In this document: piece after piece, positions 52,423 through 61,328 of the stretch | Numbering within the stretch: the first letter of the stretch is position 1 | Layout: every line of letters begins with the position of its first letter | NCBI RefSeq assembly: GCF_002849715.1 | Contig: NZ_CP018863.1 | Coordinates: forward strand, 3,100,001-3,164,000 | Direction of reading: 5' to 3' | DNA length: 64,000 bases | DNA from: Arthrobacter crystallopoietes | GTDB taxonomy: Bacteria; Actinomycetota; Actinomycetes; Actinomycetales; Micrococcaceae | Position numbers and translations under genes: made by a program | The notes under the pieces: generated by a model | Seen by the model: only the letters and a program-made list of their open reading frames with translations | The model's database searches: none | What the model was told of the DNA's origin: nothing

Positions 52423-53802
52423 ATGAGCGCAACGAGCAATCTCATTGACGATGCCCCGCTGACCACATTCCATAAGAAACTGACCTTCTTTGCCTCGGGC
52501 GGTCCGTTCATTGACGGGTACGCGCTGTCGATCATCGGGATTGCCTTTATTACGATGACGCCGGGGCTGGAGCTGAGCACCGGGGAGATCGGGCTGATCG
52601 GCGCGGCGAGCCTGATCGGCATCTTCTTCGGCGGGGCCATCTTCGGCTGGCTGACGGATAAGATCGGCCGGCACAAGATGTACATCGCCGACCTGATCGC
52701 GCTGGCGCTGTTCTCGCTGCTGAACGGCTTCGCCACCGAGGTCTGGCACGTTGTCCTGTGCCGGTTCCTCCTCGGCATGGCCATCGGCGCGGACTATCCG
52801 ATTGCCACCTCGCTGCTCGCGGAGTTCCTGCCCCGCAAGGTACGCGGCCGCCTGCTGGGCGCCACGTTTGTGGTCTGGGCGGTTGGTGCTGCGGCGGCTT
52901 TCGCGGTGGGCTACCTGCTGCGCGACATGGGACCGGACGCCTGGCGGTTCATGGTGGCGAGCCCGGCGATTTTCGCCGTCGTTACTTTGCTGTGCCGGCT
53001 GGGAACGCCGGAGTCTCCGCGCTGGCTGCTCTCGCGTGGCCGGCAGGAGGAAGCCCGTGCGGTGATCAAGAAGGTCTACGGGGAGCAATACGACATCAGC
53101 GACATTTCTTCCGACGCCGAGGCGGACGCCAAGAAGGCCAGCTTTGCCGATATCTTCAAGGGCCAGTTGTGGAAGCGCACGCTGTTCGTCTCCATCTTCT
53201 GGACGGCCCAGGTGATCCCGCTGTTCGCCGTTTACACGTTCGCGCCGGACCTGCTGGCCTCCTTCGGGCTGACCGGGGATGCCAACCTTTACGGCGGCTC
53301 CTTCCTGATCTCCATGCTGTTTGTGATCGGGGGAGTGCCGGGACTTTGGCTGGTGGAGAAGATCGGGCGGCGCAAGCTGCTGCTGGGGTCCTTCGGGGTC
53401 ATCGCGGTGGCGCTGGCCATCCCGGCCTTCATCCCGGATGTGCAGGCCGGCCCGCTGTTCCTGGCGCTCGCCATCTTCGCTATTGCCTCCGGCGCCTCCA
53501 GCTTCCTCGAGGTGGTCTACCCGAACGAGCTCTTCCCCACGGAAATCCGGGCGACGGCGGTTGGCTTCGGCACCGCGATCAGCCGGGTGGGGTCCGCCGC
53601 AAGTACATACCTGATGCCGGTGGCGATCATCAGCTTCGGCGCCGCGGGCTCACTGCTGATCGGGGCCGTGATCTCCCTGGTGGGACTGGTAGCCACGTTC
53701 CTGCTCGCGCCGGAAACCGCCAACAAGACACTTTCCGAACTCACCTCTGACAAGAAGCCGGCCTTTCCGGCAGAACGTACCAAGGAAGGATCCTCGCTAT
53801 GA
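52423..53802 (+). CDS. MFS transporter (metabolite:H+ symporter type)
   Basis: A 459-residue permease with 12 expected membrane segments. It has GPFIDGYALSIIGIAF near the start, the loop motif GWLTDKIGRHKMYIAD, RFLLGMAIGADYPIATSLLAEFLPRKVRGRLLG, PESPRWLLSRGRQEEA and LVEKIGRRKLLLGS in the second half, as in the sugar-porter/benzoate-type groups. Its stop overlaps the ureohydrolase start, so it probably imports that enzyme's guanidino substrate. Regulation is probably by the divergent PucR gene. Confidence 0.92.
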   Translation: MSATSNLIDDAPLTTFHKKLTFFASGGPFIDGYALSIIGIAFITMTPGLELSTGEIGLIGAASLIGIFFGGAIFGWLTDKIGRHKMYIADLIALALFSLLNGFATEVWHVVLCRFLLGMAIGADYPIATSLLAEFLPRKVRGRLLGATFVVWAVGAAAAFAVGYLLRDMGPDAWRFMVASPAIFAVVTLLCRLGTPESPRWLLSRGRQEEARAVIKKVYGEQYDISDISSDAEADAKKASFADIFKGQLWKRTLFVSIFWTAQVIPLFAVYTFAPDLLASFGLTGDANLYGGSFLISMLFVIGGVPGLWLVEKIGRRKLLLGSFGVIAVALAIPAFIPDVQAGPLFLALAIFAIASGASSFLEVVYPNELFPTEIRATAVGFGTAISRVGSAASTYLMPVAIISFGAAGSLLIGAVISLVGLVATFLLAPETANKTLSELTSDKKPAFPAERTKEGSSL

Positions 53803-54797
53803 CCACCCACGATCCCATCGGACCCGTCGACGCCACTAAAGTTCCCCGCTACGCAGGTTTGGGCACGTTCGCCCGGCTGCCCCAGATTGATAGGGTTCCG
53901 GACTACGACATCGCCATTGTCGGCGTACCGTTCGACGGCGGAACCTCCTTCCGCCCCGGCGCGCGTTTTGGTCCGGCCGGGGTCCGCGAGGCTTCGCGGC
54001 TGCTGCGTCCGGGCTACCACGTGGAGCTCGACGTCGAACCCGTGAACGAGACCCAGGTGGTGGATGCGGGCGACATTGCCTGCACGCCGTACGACATCAC
54101 CCGGGCTGTACAGGCGATCGAGGAGCAGGCGTTGCCGCTGCTCGGGCTGGACAAGCGGCTCATCTCGATCGGCGGGGACCACACCATCGCCCTGCCGATG
54201 CTGCGGGCACTGAACAAGGTACACGGACCGGTGGCCCTGCTGCACTTCGACGCTCACCTGGACACCTGGGACACCTACTTCGACCAGCCGGTCACGCACG
54301 GCACTATGTTCCGCCGAGCGTTCGAGGAGGGTCTGCTGGTGGAGGATCGGTCGATGCATGTGGGCATCCGCGGGCCGGTGTACGACCGGAACGACTTCCT
54401 GCGGGACCATGAGTTCGGCTTCCAGATCCTGCGCTGTTCGGACCTGGATGTCATCGGTGTTCCCGCCGCAATCCAGCGGGTCAAGGACCGGCTGGGCGAC
54501 ACTCCCGTCTACGTCTCCATCGACATCGACGTGCTGGATCCGGCCTTCGCGCCGGGGACGGGCACACCGGAGATGGGCGGACTGCACTCACGCGAACTCC
54601 TGGCGCTGCTTCGCGGGCTGAACGGCATCAACATTGTGGGGGCCGATGTGGTGGAAGTTGCGCCGGCCTACGATCATGCCGATGTGACGACGCTGGCGGC
54701 GGCGACGGTGGTCTTCGACCTGCTGGCCCTGATGGTCAACCGGGACAAGGGTGCCAAGTTTGTGGGGGAGGAGGACCTGCAGGGGGCAGCTGTCTAA
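53799..54797 (+). CDS. Agmatinase/ureohydrolase family protein
   Basis: A 332-residue binuclear Mn enzyme that splits urea from a guanidino compound. All metal motifs are present: SIGGDHTIALP, LLHFDAHLDTWD and VYVSIDIDVLDPAFAPGTGTPE, plus THGTMFRRA. Agmatine, guanidinobutyrate and guanidinopropionate are family substrates; the pairing with a permease and a catabolic-type regulator, and the lack of polyamine genes, favour a catabolic guanidino acid, but this is inference. Its ATG overlaps the transporter stop. A strong terminator follows. Confidence 0.92.
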   Translation: MTTHDPIGPVDATKVPRYAGLGTFARLPQIDRVPDYDIAIVGVPFDGGTSFRPGARFGPAGVREASRLLRPGYHVELDVEPVNETQVVDAGDIACTPYDITRAVQAIEEQALPLLGLDKRLISIGGDHTIALPMLRALNKVHGPVALLHFDAHLDTWDTYFDQPVTHGTMFRRAFEEGLLVEDRSMHVGIRGPVYDRNDFLRDHEFGFQILRCSDLDVIGVPAAIQRVKDRLGDTPVYVSIDIDVLDPAFAPGTGTPEMGGLHSRELLALLRGLNGINIVGADVVEVAPAYDHADVTTLAAATVVFDLLALMVNRDKGAKFVGEEDLQGAAV

Positions 54798-54819
54798 TCT
54801 GCGTTGTGTTCTGGCTGTT

Positions 54820-54856
54820 GCTGTGGGCCGGTGGGACTTTCCCACCGGCCCACAGC
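54820..54856 (+). terminator. Terminator of the transporter-ureohydrolase operon
   Basis: Perfect 16-base arms (GCTGTGGGCCGGTGGG and complement) with a five-base loop, 22 bases past the stop. It could also serve the opposite strand. Confidence 0.8.
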
Positions 54857-55038
54857 CATGCCTTGGATGTACGCGGTGCCCACAGATACGCTGATCACGG
54901 TCGCTGCCGCACCTGAGGTGTCAGGACAACCGGCGGATACCCCCGCGGATCAGTCTCCAGCTTGGCGTCGGCGAGTCCATATCGGGCTCCTGACCGGATG
55001 CGGATCGCAACCCGTCCTCGTGGCTCCTCATGGCGCTC

Positions 55039-56604
55039 CTAGCGGGACCTGGTTGTCGCTGTCCGGGTCGTGTAGCCGGTCAAACTGACAGTGACCTTGA
55101 CGGTGATCTTCTTGCCGCGGTCCCGTGCCTGCAGGGTGTACCTGGTGCCTTTGACATGGGCGATCCGCTTGCCGTCGCGGAACCACTGATAGGTGTATTT
55201 CTGCGGGGCCGGTGACCAAGTGCCGGTGGAGACCCTCAGGGTCTTGCCTACGGCCTTCGTCCCGCTGATCACCGGCGCTTTCTTCAGGGCAAGGGTTCCG
55301 GCTCCGACCCGGACGGAGTCGCTGGCACGGCCAATGGCCATATAACCGGGCCGCTCGTGCCGGATCGCCACGTGTATGCGCTTGCCGTAGTCGCGGGCGG
55401 TCAGCTTGTAGGTCTTTGCGGTGGCTCCGGCAATCGGCTGACCGTTCGAGTACCAGCGGTACGTGGTCTTCGCCGGTGCTGGCGAGACGGCGCCCGGGTT
55501 GGCGGTGAGCGTGTTTCCCACGGCGGCCTTGCCTGTGGCGACCGGCTCGGGTGCCTTGAAGACGCCCTGGATCGGGCCGGGCACCTGGATGGTCAGGGTC
55601 CGCTGCGGATAGTAGGGCTGCTCCGCGGCGGTTCCGCCGATCGTGACCCGGGCGGCCAGCCGGCGGCCGATGTCGGCTGTCGTGTATGTGTAGAGCATTT
55701 CGGTGGCGCCGGGTATGACCGCGCCGTCACGGGTCCACTGGACGGCGATCGGCGTGTAGGTCAGGGAGGACAGGACGGCGAAGCCGCCCATCTGGGGATC
55801 CGAATGGAAAAGGAATGGGCCGCGGCCATCGGAGAGATCCACCGCATCGCGGGCAATAGCGTCCTGCTTGATCAGGCGGGTGATCATCACGTCACCCATG
55901 GCTGCCGGGTGGGCGCGGAACGGAACCCACGTGACCAGGCCAGGGCCGAGCCGGGTTGCCGTTGCCTGGACCGGGTAAAGGCCGGGATTCTCATCGTCGT
56001 ACTCAAGGAAGCCGTCATACGGGTGCGGGTGCAGCGGTTTGCCATCGAGCCAGATTGGGGCTTCAACCATGGTCGGCTTGCCGCGCAGCAGCTCCAGCAC
56101 TCCGTCACGGTGGGTAGTTACGTTGAGCCGATAAAGGTTCGGGATCACGCCCAGAGGCGAGAAGTCATGCACTTTGGTGTCGTAGAGGCCGAGATCTCTG
56201 ACGGTATGCCTGTCCCGGTTGACGGCGGACAGGGGCGTCAGGTCGGTGATCCCGGAACCGCTCATGTAGAAGGTGTTCAGGAGCCCGGCGACACCGTTCA
56301 CCCCGACGCCGGCCTCGGCTATGTCACTGTTGTCGACGTCGTAGACGTAAAGAGTGTGGAGGTTTGGCAGTTTCAGGACTTCCAACATGGTTCCTGGAGC
56401 GGGAGCCGTCAGCCTGATGGTGTGGACCTGTTCAGGTGAAGCCAGGCCGTCGAGGGTTCCGGTACAGGTGCCGCCCCAGATATATCCGTTCGTATTGGGC
56501 AGGCAGCCCGAATGCGCCCCGGCGGCTTCGGCATGGGCAGGTGTTGCAACCAGCGTGAGCAGGCCCAAGGCAGCGGCCACGACGGCCGCGACAATGCGTT
56601 TCAA
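55039..56604 (-). CDS. Secreted protein with leucine-rich-like and repeated Ig-like domains
   Basis: About 521 residues from a TTG at 56604 that follows GGGGG; upstream frame looks non-coding. The signal peptide is KRIVAAVVAAALGLLTLVATPAHAEA. Residues about 60-200 have internalin-like segments (LEVLKLPNLHTLYVYDV and ITDLTPLSAVN). The C-terminal part holds repeated Ig-like units of the type VGNTLTANPG...YRWYSNGQPIAGATAKTYKLTARDYGKRI and VGKTLRVSTG...YQWFRDGKRIA. No sorting signal is visible, so it is probably released or held non-covalently. Its function is unknown. Confidence 0.75.
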   Translation of the reverse strand: MKRIVAAVVAAALGLLTLVATPAHAEAAGAHSGCLPNTNGYIWGGTCTGTLDGLASPEQVHTIRLTAPAPGTMLEVLKLPNLHTLYVYDVDNSDIAEAGVGVNGVAGLLNTFYMSGSGITDLTPLSAVNRDRHTVRDLGLYDTKVHDFSPLGVIPNLYRLNVTTHRDGVLELLRGKPTMVEAPIWLDGKPLHPHPYDGFLEYDDENPGLYPVQATATRLGPGLVTWVPFRAHPAAMGDVMITRLIKQDAIARDAVDLSDGRGPFLFHSDPQMGGFAVLSSLTYTPIAVQWTRDGAVIPGATEMLYTYTTADIGRRLAARVTIGGTAAEQPYYPQRTLTIQVPGPIQGVFKAPEPVATGKAAVGNTLTANPGAVSPAPAKTTYRWYSNGQPIAGATAKTYKLTARDYGKRIHVAIRHERPGYMAIGRASDSVRVGAGTLALKKAPVISGTKAVGKTLRVSTGTWSPAPQKYTYQWFRDGKRIAHVKGTRYTLQARDRGKKITVKVTVSLTGYTTRTATTRSR

Positions 56605-56693
56605 TTTTCCCCCAACGGTCAGCCACCAGACGATGGCATCACACTGAGAATAACCGATCCGCAGTGCTCTGGGTAGCAACGATTAACCCGCCT

Positions 56694-58430
56694 TCAGCTG
56701 TTCCCAGCCGCGTGCTGTCTCCTGCTGCCTAAGACAAAAGCTTTCGGTGGCAGTGCGTCTTCAGCTTGATGGCCGGCCTTCGGAATTTTGACGGTGACCC
56801 TGGTGCCGGCACCCAGTCGGCTGGCAACTTCGATGGTGCCACCGTGACGGTTCACTATTTCCTTAGTAACCACCAGCCCGAGCCCAGTGCCGTGGATGCC
56901 GGAACTGCGCGCCGAGCTGGATCGGAAATACCGGTCAAAGACGCGGCGCTGGTCTGCGGCATCCATCCCGTAGCCGGTGTCTTCGACCTCCAGCACCGAA
57001 GTGCCGCCATCTCGCCAGCCGCGGATTCTGATGGTGCTGTCCCGAGGGGAGTACTTGACTGCATTGGAGAGCAGATTATCCATCACCTGGGTCATCCGCC
57101 CGGGGTCTATCTCCGCCGGCAGTTCGTGGTCAATTTCGTTGATCAGGGCGATGCCCTTCGCCGCTGCGCCGGCTGCCGCGGAAAGCATACTTCTCCGGAC
57201 CACGTCTGCCAGGTCTGCGGCTTGGGTCTGGATTTCGAGCGTCCCGGCCGATGAGGAAAGGAAGTCCGAAATCAGTTCCAGGAGCCGCTCGGCGTTGCGG
57301 TCAGCCACCGCGAGGTAATCGGCGGCTTGGCCGGGCAAGTCCGGATGCTCAAGTGCCAGGTCCACGTAAGCAAGGATCGAGGTCAACGGCGTCCGGAGTT
57401 CATGCGAAATGGCGGACATGAAATCGTCCTTGGCGGCCAGCGCGGCCAATTGGTCTGTCACCTCCTTGAACAAGACCACTGATCCCGGGGACTCCGGCGT
57501 CACCGGCTGGCCGGAGATCTTGCGGGCCGCAGCGGAGACCGCGATCCGCTGCGGTCCTTCGCCCAGCCACATGATCTGACCGGAGAATTCCTCCGCCCTG
57601 GAAGCCCTGTGCACTGGGCGGGCTTGCGGCGGCAGGGGAGATACGCCGTCGTCGTCGTAAATCTTTGAGTGGTCTGCCTGCAGATCCGGTGTTGCTGCTT
57701 CGCGTCCGGGTGCGGACGCGCGGACGGCGAATTCTTCCTGCTGCCGGTTGACCAGAGTGACAGCGCCGCGGGAGTCTACGGCGACCAATCCGACGTCGAT
57801 GCTGTCCACGACTGCATGCAGCAGCTGCTCGCGTTCCCTGCTGGCCTGCAGAACCTTGTGCAGCTCGGCCTCGGCCGTAGCGATCTGGGCCCGCTGGAAC
57901 TCCAGGTTGTTGGCGATGATGTGCACCGAGACTGATATGGCCAGCATGATGACCGGGGCGAGCACCAGGCGCAGCAGATGGGTGGCGTTCACGGCTTCGG
58001 AGAGCAGCACGGGTACGAGGACGGCCAGCAGGCTGCCGGCAAAGCTGATCAGGATCCGGCTTTTCAGGACGCTTACGGAAAGCCAGATCACCGGGAAAAC
58101 CAGCAGCATTCCCAATCCGCTGAGCGCCTGGCCGTCGGCGTGCAGCAACAGCGCGATCAGGGCGAAGTCGATGATAGGGATGATCTGGAAACTCCGAACA
58201 GGCAGCCGCTCCCAAGGGATGAGTGCACAGAGCGCCAGGACCACGGCATGCAACAGCAGGCACAGGCGGAACCAGGGATTGGCGAACATGGCAGGCTCAG
58301 CCAGGGCAAAGACCCCGACAACCACGAGCATGCAGGAAACCAGCGGCAGCTGGCAGAGCACCACCCTGGCCCGAAGGCCGAGACTGTGGAAGTTCTCGGC
58401 GAAAGGCAGTTGGGCGCCGGGCCGGTGCAT
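56694..58430 (-). CDS. Membrane sensor histidine kinase with PAS domain
   Basis: A 578-residue kinase from the ATG at 58430, which has AAGGAG upstream. Residues about 20-175 hold six or so membrane segments, followed by a coil (IATAEAELHKVLQASREREQLL). A PAS-like domain follows (AVVDSIDVGLVAVDSRGAVTLVN). The phosphoacceptor is SAISHELRTPLTSILAY. The ATPase region has the N-box MDNLLSNAVKYSP, VEDTGYGMD and GTGLGLVVTKEIVNRHGG. No response regulator gene is adjacent, so its partner is elsewhere. Confidence 0.93.
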   Translation of the reverse strand: MHRPGAQLPFAENFHSLGLRARVVLCQLPLVSCMLVVVGVFALAEPAMFANPWFRLCLLLHAVVLALCALIPWERLPVRSFQIIPIIDFALIALLLHADGQALSGLGMLLVFPVIWLSVSVLKSRILISFAGSLLAVLVPVLLSEAVNATHLLRLVLAPVIMLAISVSVHIIANNLEFQRAQIATAEAELHKVLQASREREQLLHAVVDSIDVGLVAVDSRGAVTLVNRQQEEFAVRASAPGREAATPDLQADHSKIYDDDGVSPLPPQARPVHRASRAEEFSGQIMWLGEGPQRIAVSAAARKISGQPVTPESPGSVVLFKEVTDQLAALAAKDDFMSAISHELRTPLTSILAYVDLALEHPDLPGQAADYLAVADRNAERLLELISDFLSSSAGTLEIQTQAADLADVVRRSMLSAAAGAAAKGIALINEIDHELPAEIDPGRMTQVMDNLLSNAVKYSPRDSTIRIRGWRDGGTSVLEVEDTGYGMDAADQRRVFDRYFRSSSARSSGIHGTGLGLVVTKEIVNRHGGTIEVASRLGAGTRVTVKIPKAGHQAEDALPPKAFVLGSRRQHAAGNS

Positions 58431-58692
58431 CTTCTCTCCTTGTCGCCCCTGAGCGGGGATCGGTTGGGTTGGCGGATGCTCTAACCGGGAATGCTGACGT
58501 GGGCGTGGTCCGCGGGGCCGCAGTCGGGCGCGATTGGCTTTGGGCGGAGCTTGCCGTAGGACAGGATAGCGGACCGGGAAGGGTCGGGCGGGTAACGGGG
58601 CGGGTGTCCGGCGGGAGGGAGGACGCGCCGCCGTCGTCGTAAATCTTGGAACAGTAGACTGACCACACACTTTCAGCGGATAGGCGGCACGA

Positions 58693-59544
58693 ATGAGCGA
58701 CACCGAAGGCGATGCACGTCGGCGGGAACTTGGCGACAATTCAGGCCCGGTTGAGGAGGAGGTGGAGGAATCCTTCGACCGCACGGTTGAGGAAGGCGCG
58801 CAGCGGCTGAACCGCTCCTTTCGGGACGTGCTCATCACCGGCTTGTTCGGTGGGTTTGAGATAGGCATCGGCATTATGGCCTACCTCGGTGTTCTCCATG
58901 AGACCGAGAACCACCTTCTCGCGGGACTGGCATTCAGTGCAGGCCTCATCGCCCTCCTACTGGCCAAGAGCGAGCTGTTCACTGAGGGCTTCCTGGTGCC
59001 CATCGCGGCCGTCGTCGCACGGGAGGCAAGCTACGCGCAGCTCGGGAAGCTCTGGGGTGGGACACTCATTGCCAACCTGGTAGGCGGTTGGCTGTTCATG
59101 GCGTTGATCATGACGGCATTCCCGCAGTGGAGCGAGACCATCACGAAGGAAGCCAACCACTTTCTCGACGCCGGGTTCAACTGGCAAACCGTATGTCTTG
59201 CCGTGCTGGCGGGGAGCACCATCACGCTGATGACCCGCATGCAGCACGGAACGGACAGCGTCACCGGCAAGATCGCGGCCGCTGTCGTCGGCGCTTTCCT
59301 GCTCTACGGGATGCAGCTCTTCCACTCGATCCTGGACTCGCTGCTGATCTTCGGCGCCATCCACGCGGGAGCTGACATCAACTACCTTGAGTGGCTCGGC
59401 TGGTTTTCCTATGTGGTGGTCTTCAACGTGCTTGGCGGGATCCTGCTGGTGACCGCGCTGCGGCTGGTGAGCGCAAGCAAGCTGGTGAAGGAACGCCGCG
59501 AAGACGCACCGGAGAACCCTGAGGCCGCGCACCACTCCGGATAG
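58693..59544 (+). CDS. Formate/nitrite transporter family protein
   Basis: A 283-residue channel-like protein with an acidic, soluble N-terminus (residues 1-45) and six membrane segments. It has RDVLITGLFGGFEIGIGIMAY, LLLAKSELFTEGFLVPIAAVVA and LWGGTLIANLVGGWLF, consistent with the YfdC-like branch of the FNT family, whose substrate is unknown. AGGCGG lies before the ATG. It is divergent from the kinase gene. Confidence 0.88.
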   Translation: MSDTEGDARRRELGDNSGPVEEEVEESFDRTVEEGAQRLNRSFRDVLITGLFGGFEIGIGIMAYLGVLHETENHLLAGLAFSAGLIALLLAKSELFTEGFLVPIAAVVAREASYAQLGKLWGGTLIANLVGGWLFMALIMTAFPQWSETITKEANHFLDAGFNWQTVCLAVLAGSTITLMTRMQHGTDSVTGKIAAAVVGAFLLYGMQLFHSILDSLLIFGAIHAGADINYLEWLGWFSYVVVFNVLGGILLVTALRLVSASKLVKERREDAPENPEAAHHSG

Positions 59545-59615
59545 GTTGCGGTGAAGGGTTGCCGCCGTCGTTCTTCCCCCTCGACGGCGGGTACGATCCA
59601 ACGGACAATGAAGCC

Positions 59616-60254
59616 ATGAAAAAGCTCAGAATGCTTCCTATCCTTTCGGTTGCTGCGGGCGTAACCTTGGCCGCGACAGGGTGCGATGGCGCGGAAGATG
59701 GGCCCGCGACCACAGGTGAAGGCACGCAAACACAGGTGGCTCCGGAGACGACCAGTCCGTCCCCTGCGGCGACGTCACCGGGCGCGGCGACGAGCGCGGC
59801 TCCGGGGCAAACGAGTCCGAGGGCCGGGGGAGCGACAGGCACTCCGCCAACCGGAGATGCCAACGGTCGCGCCGCCGTCGAAACTGCGGTAACGGCCGTG
59901 CGTGGCAGCGCCGCTGTGGACGTTGACTACAGCGACGATCGGCAGGGCTGGGAAGTCGAGCTCATCAGCGGTGGCACCGAGCATGAAGTGCTGGTGCTAG
60001 CGGACGGCAGCGAAGTACTGGATCAACGGGACAAGGGGCCCGCCGACGAGGAAGACCGGCGCGCTGTCGAATCTGCGACGGTTTCATTAGCCGAGGCGAT
60101 CGAGACCGCGCAACAAGCCGCCGTCGGCGACCTCGAGGAAGCCTCGCTGGAGGACGAGAACGACAAGCCCGTATGGGAGGTTGAAATCAGGTCCGAGGGC
60201 GGTACCCTCACAGAAGTGCTCATTGATGCCGTCAGCGGGGAGCAGCTCCGCTAA
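59616..60254 (+). CDS. PepSY domain lipoprotein
   Basis: About 212 residues. The signal peptide ends with the lipobox LAATGC. A Thr/Pro/Ala/Gly-rich linker (residues about 25-80) leads to two PepSY units. The first is AVETAVTAVRGSAAVDVDYSDDRQGWEVELI; the second is LAEAIETAQQAAVGDLEEASLEDENDKPVWEVEI and ends DAVSGEQL. PepSY proteins are thought to modulate extracellular proteases or sensors. There is no clear ribosome site. Confidence 0.85.
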   Translation: MKKLRMLPILSVAAGVTLAATGCDGAEDGPATTGEGTQTQVAPETTSPSPAATSPGAATSAAPGQTSPRAGGATGTPPTGDANGRAAVETAVTAVRGSAAVDVDYSDDRQGWEVELISGGTEHEVLVLADGSEVLDQRDKGPADEEDRRAVESATVSLAEAIETAQQAAVGDLEEASLEDENDKPVWEVEIRSEGGTLTEVLIDAVSGEQLR

Positions 60255-60274
60255 GAGAGATCTTGCTAGGTGTG

Positions 60275-60301
60275 CGACACCAAGCATGGCAGCTGGTGTC
60301 G
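60275..60301 (+). terminator. Hairpin after the PepSY gene
   Basis: Arms CGACACCA and TGGTGTCG, eight bases each with an 11-base loop, 20 bases past the stop. No T-run. Confidence 0.4.
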
Positions 60302-60336
60302 GACGTGGACATGCCTTTGCTGCGACGCTATATTCA

Positions 60337-60357
60337 ATAGCTAGACAAGCAAGATAT
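60337..60357. promoter_or_regulatory. Putative MarR box, copy 1
   Basis: ATAGCTAGACAAGCAAGATAT lies 24-44 bases before the MarR gene (described here by its CTAG core and AGATA end). It matches 16 of 21 bases of a second copy at 60923. Autoregulation by the MarR protein is the simplest reading. Confidence 0.45.
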
Positions 60358-60380
60358 ATGTCCATCGAAGGATCAGCTTT

Positions 60381-60890
60381 ATGCAAGACGAAGCGGCCCA
60401 AGACGGCCTGAGAAAAGCAGACGACATAGAGCAGCGGCCAGCGGGTTCGGGCCTGTTGAATGCCTTGAGTGATTATGGGGCGTCTGAAGTCGCCATGAGG
60501 CGCCGCATGCGCGGGTCCATGAATTTGGGGGAAACAGACCTGCTTGCCCTGCGGTACGTGATCGAAGCCGATGCGGCGAACAGGCCGATCGGACCGAAGG
60601 AACTGGGCCAGAAACTCGGCGTTACTTCTGCGTCCATGACTGCGCTCATTGATCGGCTCGTCAAGAGCGGGCACGTCAGCCGGGAGCCGCATCCCTCGGA
60701 CCGAAGGGCGCTGCTGCTGCGACCGGCACCGGGTTCGAGCAAGGAAGTGCGGGGGTTGATGGACCTCACGCACCGCAGGATGGCGGAGATCGCCTCATCA
60801 CTTTCGCCGGAAGACTCCAAGACCGTTGCAGACTTCCTGCAGCGTATGCGCGGCACCGTGGACGCCATTGATCCCACGAACCAGGATTGA
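60381..60890 (+). CDS. MarR family transcriptional regulator
   Basis: A 169-residue winged-helix regulator. It has GSMNLGETDLLALRYVIEA, IGPKELGQKLGVTSASMTALIDRLVKSGHVSREPHPSDRRALLLR (recognition helix and wing), and the C-terminal dimer helix. AAGGA precedes the ATG. A putative box lies in its own promoter and a related one before the small-protein/kinase operon 90 bases downstream, so it may control both. Confidence 0.92.
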   Translation: MQDEAAQDGLRKADDIEQRPAGSGLLNALSDYGASEVAMRRRMRGSMNLGETDLLALRYVIEADAANRPIGPKELGQKLGVTSASMTALIDRLVKSGHVSREPHPSDRRALLLRPAPGSSKEVRGLMDLTHRRMAEIASSLSPEDSKTVADFLQRMRGTVDAIDPTNQD

Positions 60891-60922
60891 GCGCCATGTG
60901 GACTTAACCGCTAAACCGTCAT

Positions 60923-60943
60923 ATAACTAGTCAGGCGAGATAC
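60923..60943. promoter_or_regulatory. Putative MarR box, copy 2
   Basis: The site has ATAACTAG, then TCAGGCGAGATAC, 38-58 bases before the small-protein start. It agrees with copy 1 at 16 of 21 positions, which suggests a shared regulator. Confidence 0.45.
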
Positions 60944-60980
60944 TTTTTATCCGAATTATCAGTAGTCTGAGGAGTTCGCT

Positions 60981-61328
60981 GTGACGCAAGTAGTTGATGC
61001 CCCCGACGCAACCGGATGGGAAGGTTACCTGCACGGCTCCGCGTTTTCTTTGCAGCCAGCCGACATGTTTCCTTGGACGGGCGACGCGGCGGCTGTGCTC
61101 TCGCCCCCTGTGCATCATTGTGCGCCGAGCTCGAGCCGAGTAGCTGATGCACTGGGCGCGGTTCGACTGGCCGCAGCCAGGCAGGAAAGCTTGCAGTGGG
61201 AACTCGATGCGGCGCAGTTGGCGCTCGTTGAAGCGATCCGGAATGCTGCCGCCGCCGGAGCGGCTGTGTCCGCGCTCTGCCTGGCGGCCGACATGACGGA
61301 ATCCGAGCTTGAAGACGTGCTGAAATGA
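60981..61328 (+). CDS. Hypothetical protein coupled to a Ser/Thr kinase
   Basis: A 115-residue soluble protein from a GTG with AGGAG upstream. It starts MTQVVDAPDATGWEGYLHGS and has a Pro/His-rich middle (SPPVHHCAPSSS). The C-terminal half is a run of Ala/Leu-rich helices (LEALVEAIRN-like: LALVEAIRNAAAAG and ALCLAADMTESELEDVL). The last part looks like a helix-turn-helix of the type found in small antitoxin-like proteins, but weakly. Its stop overlaps the kinase start (ATGA), so the products are made together. Confidence 0.7.
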   Translation: MTQVVDAPDATGWEGYLHGSAFSLQPADMFPWTGDAAAVLSPPVHHCAPSSSRVADALGAVRLAAARQESLQWELDAAQLALVEAIRNAAAAGAAVSALCLAADMTESELEDVLK

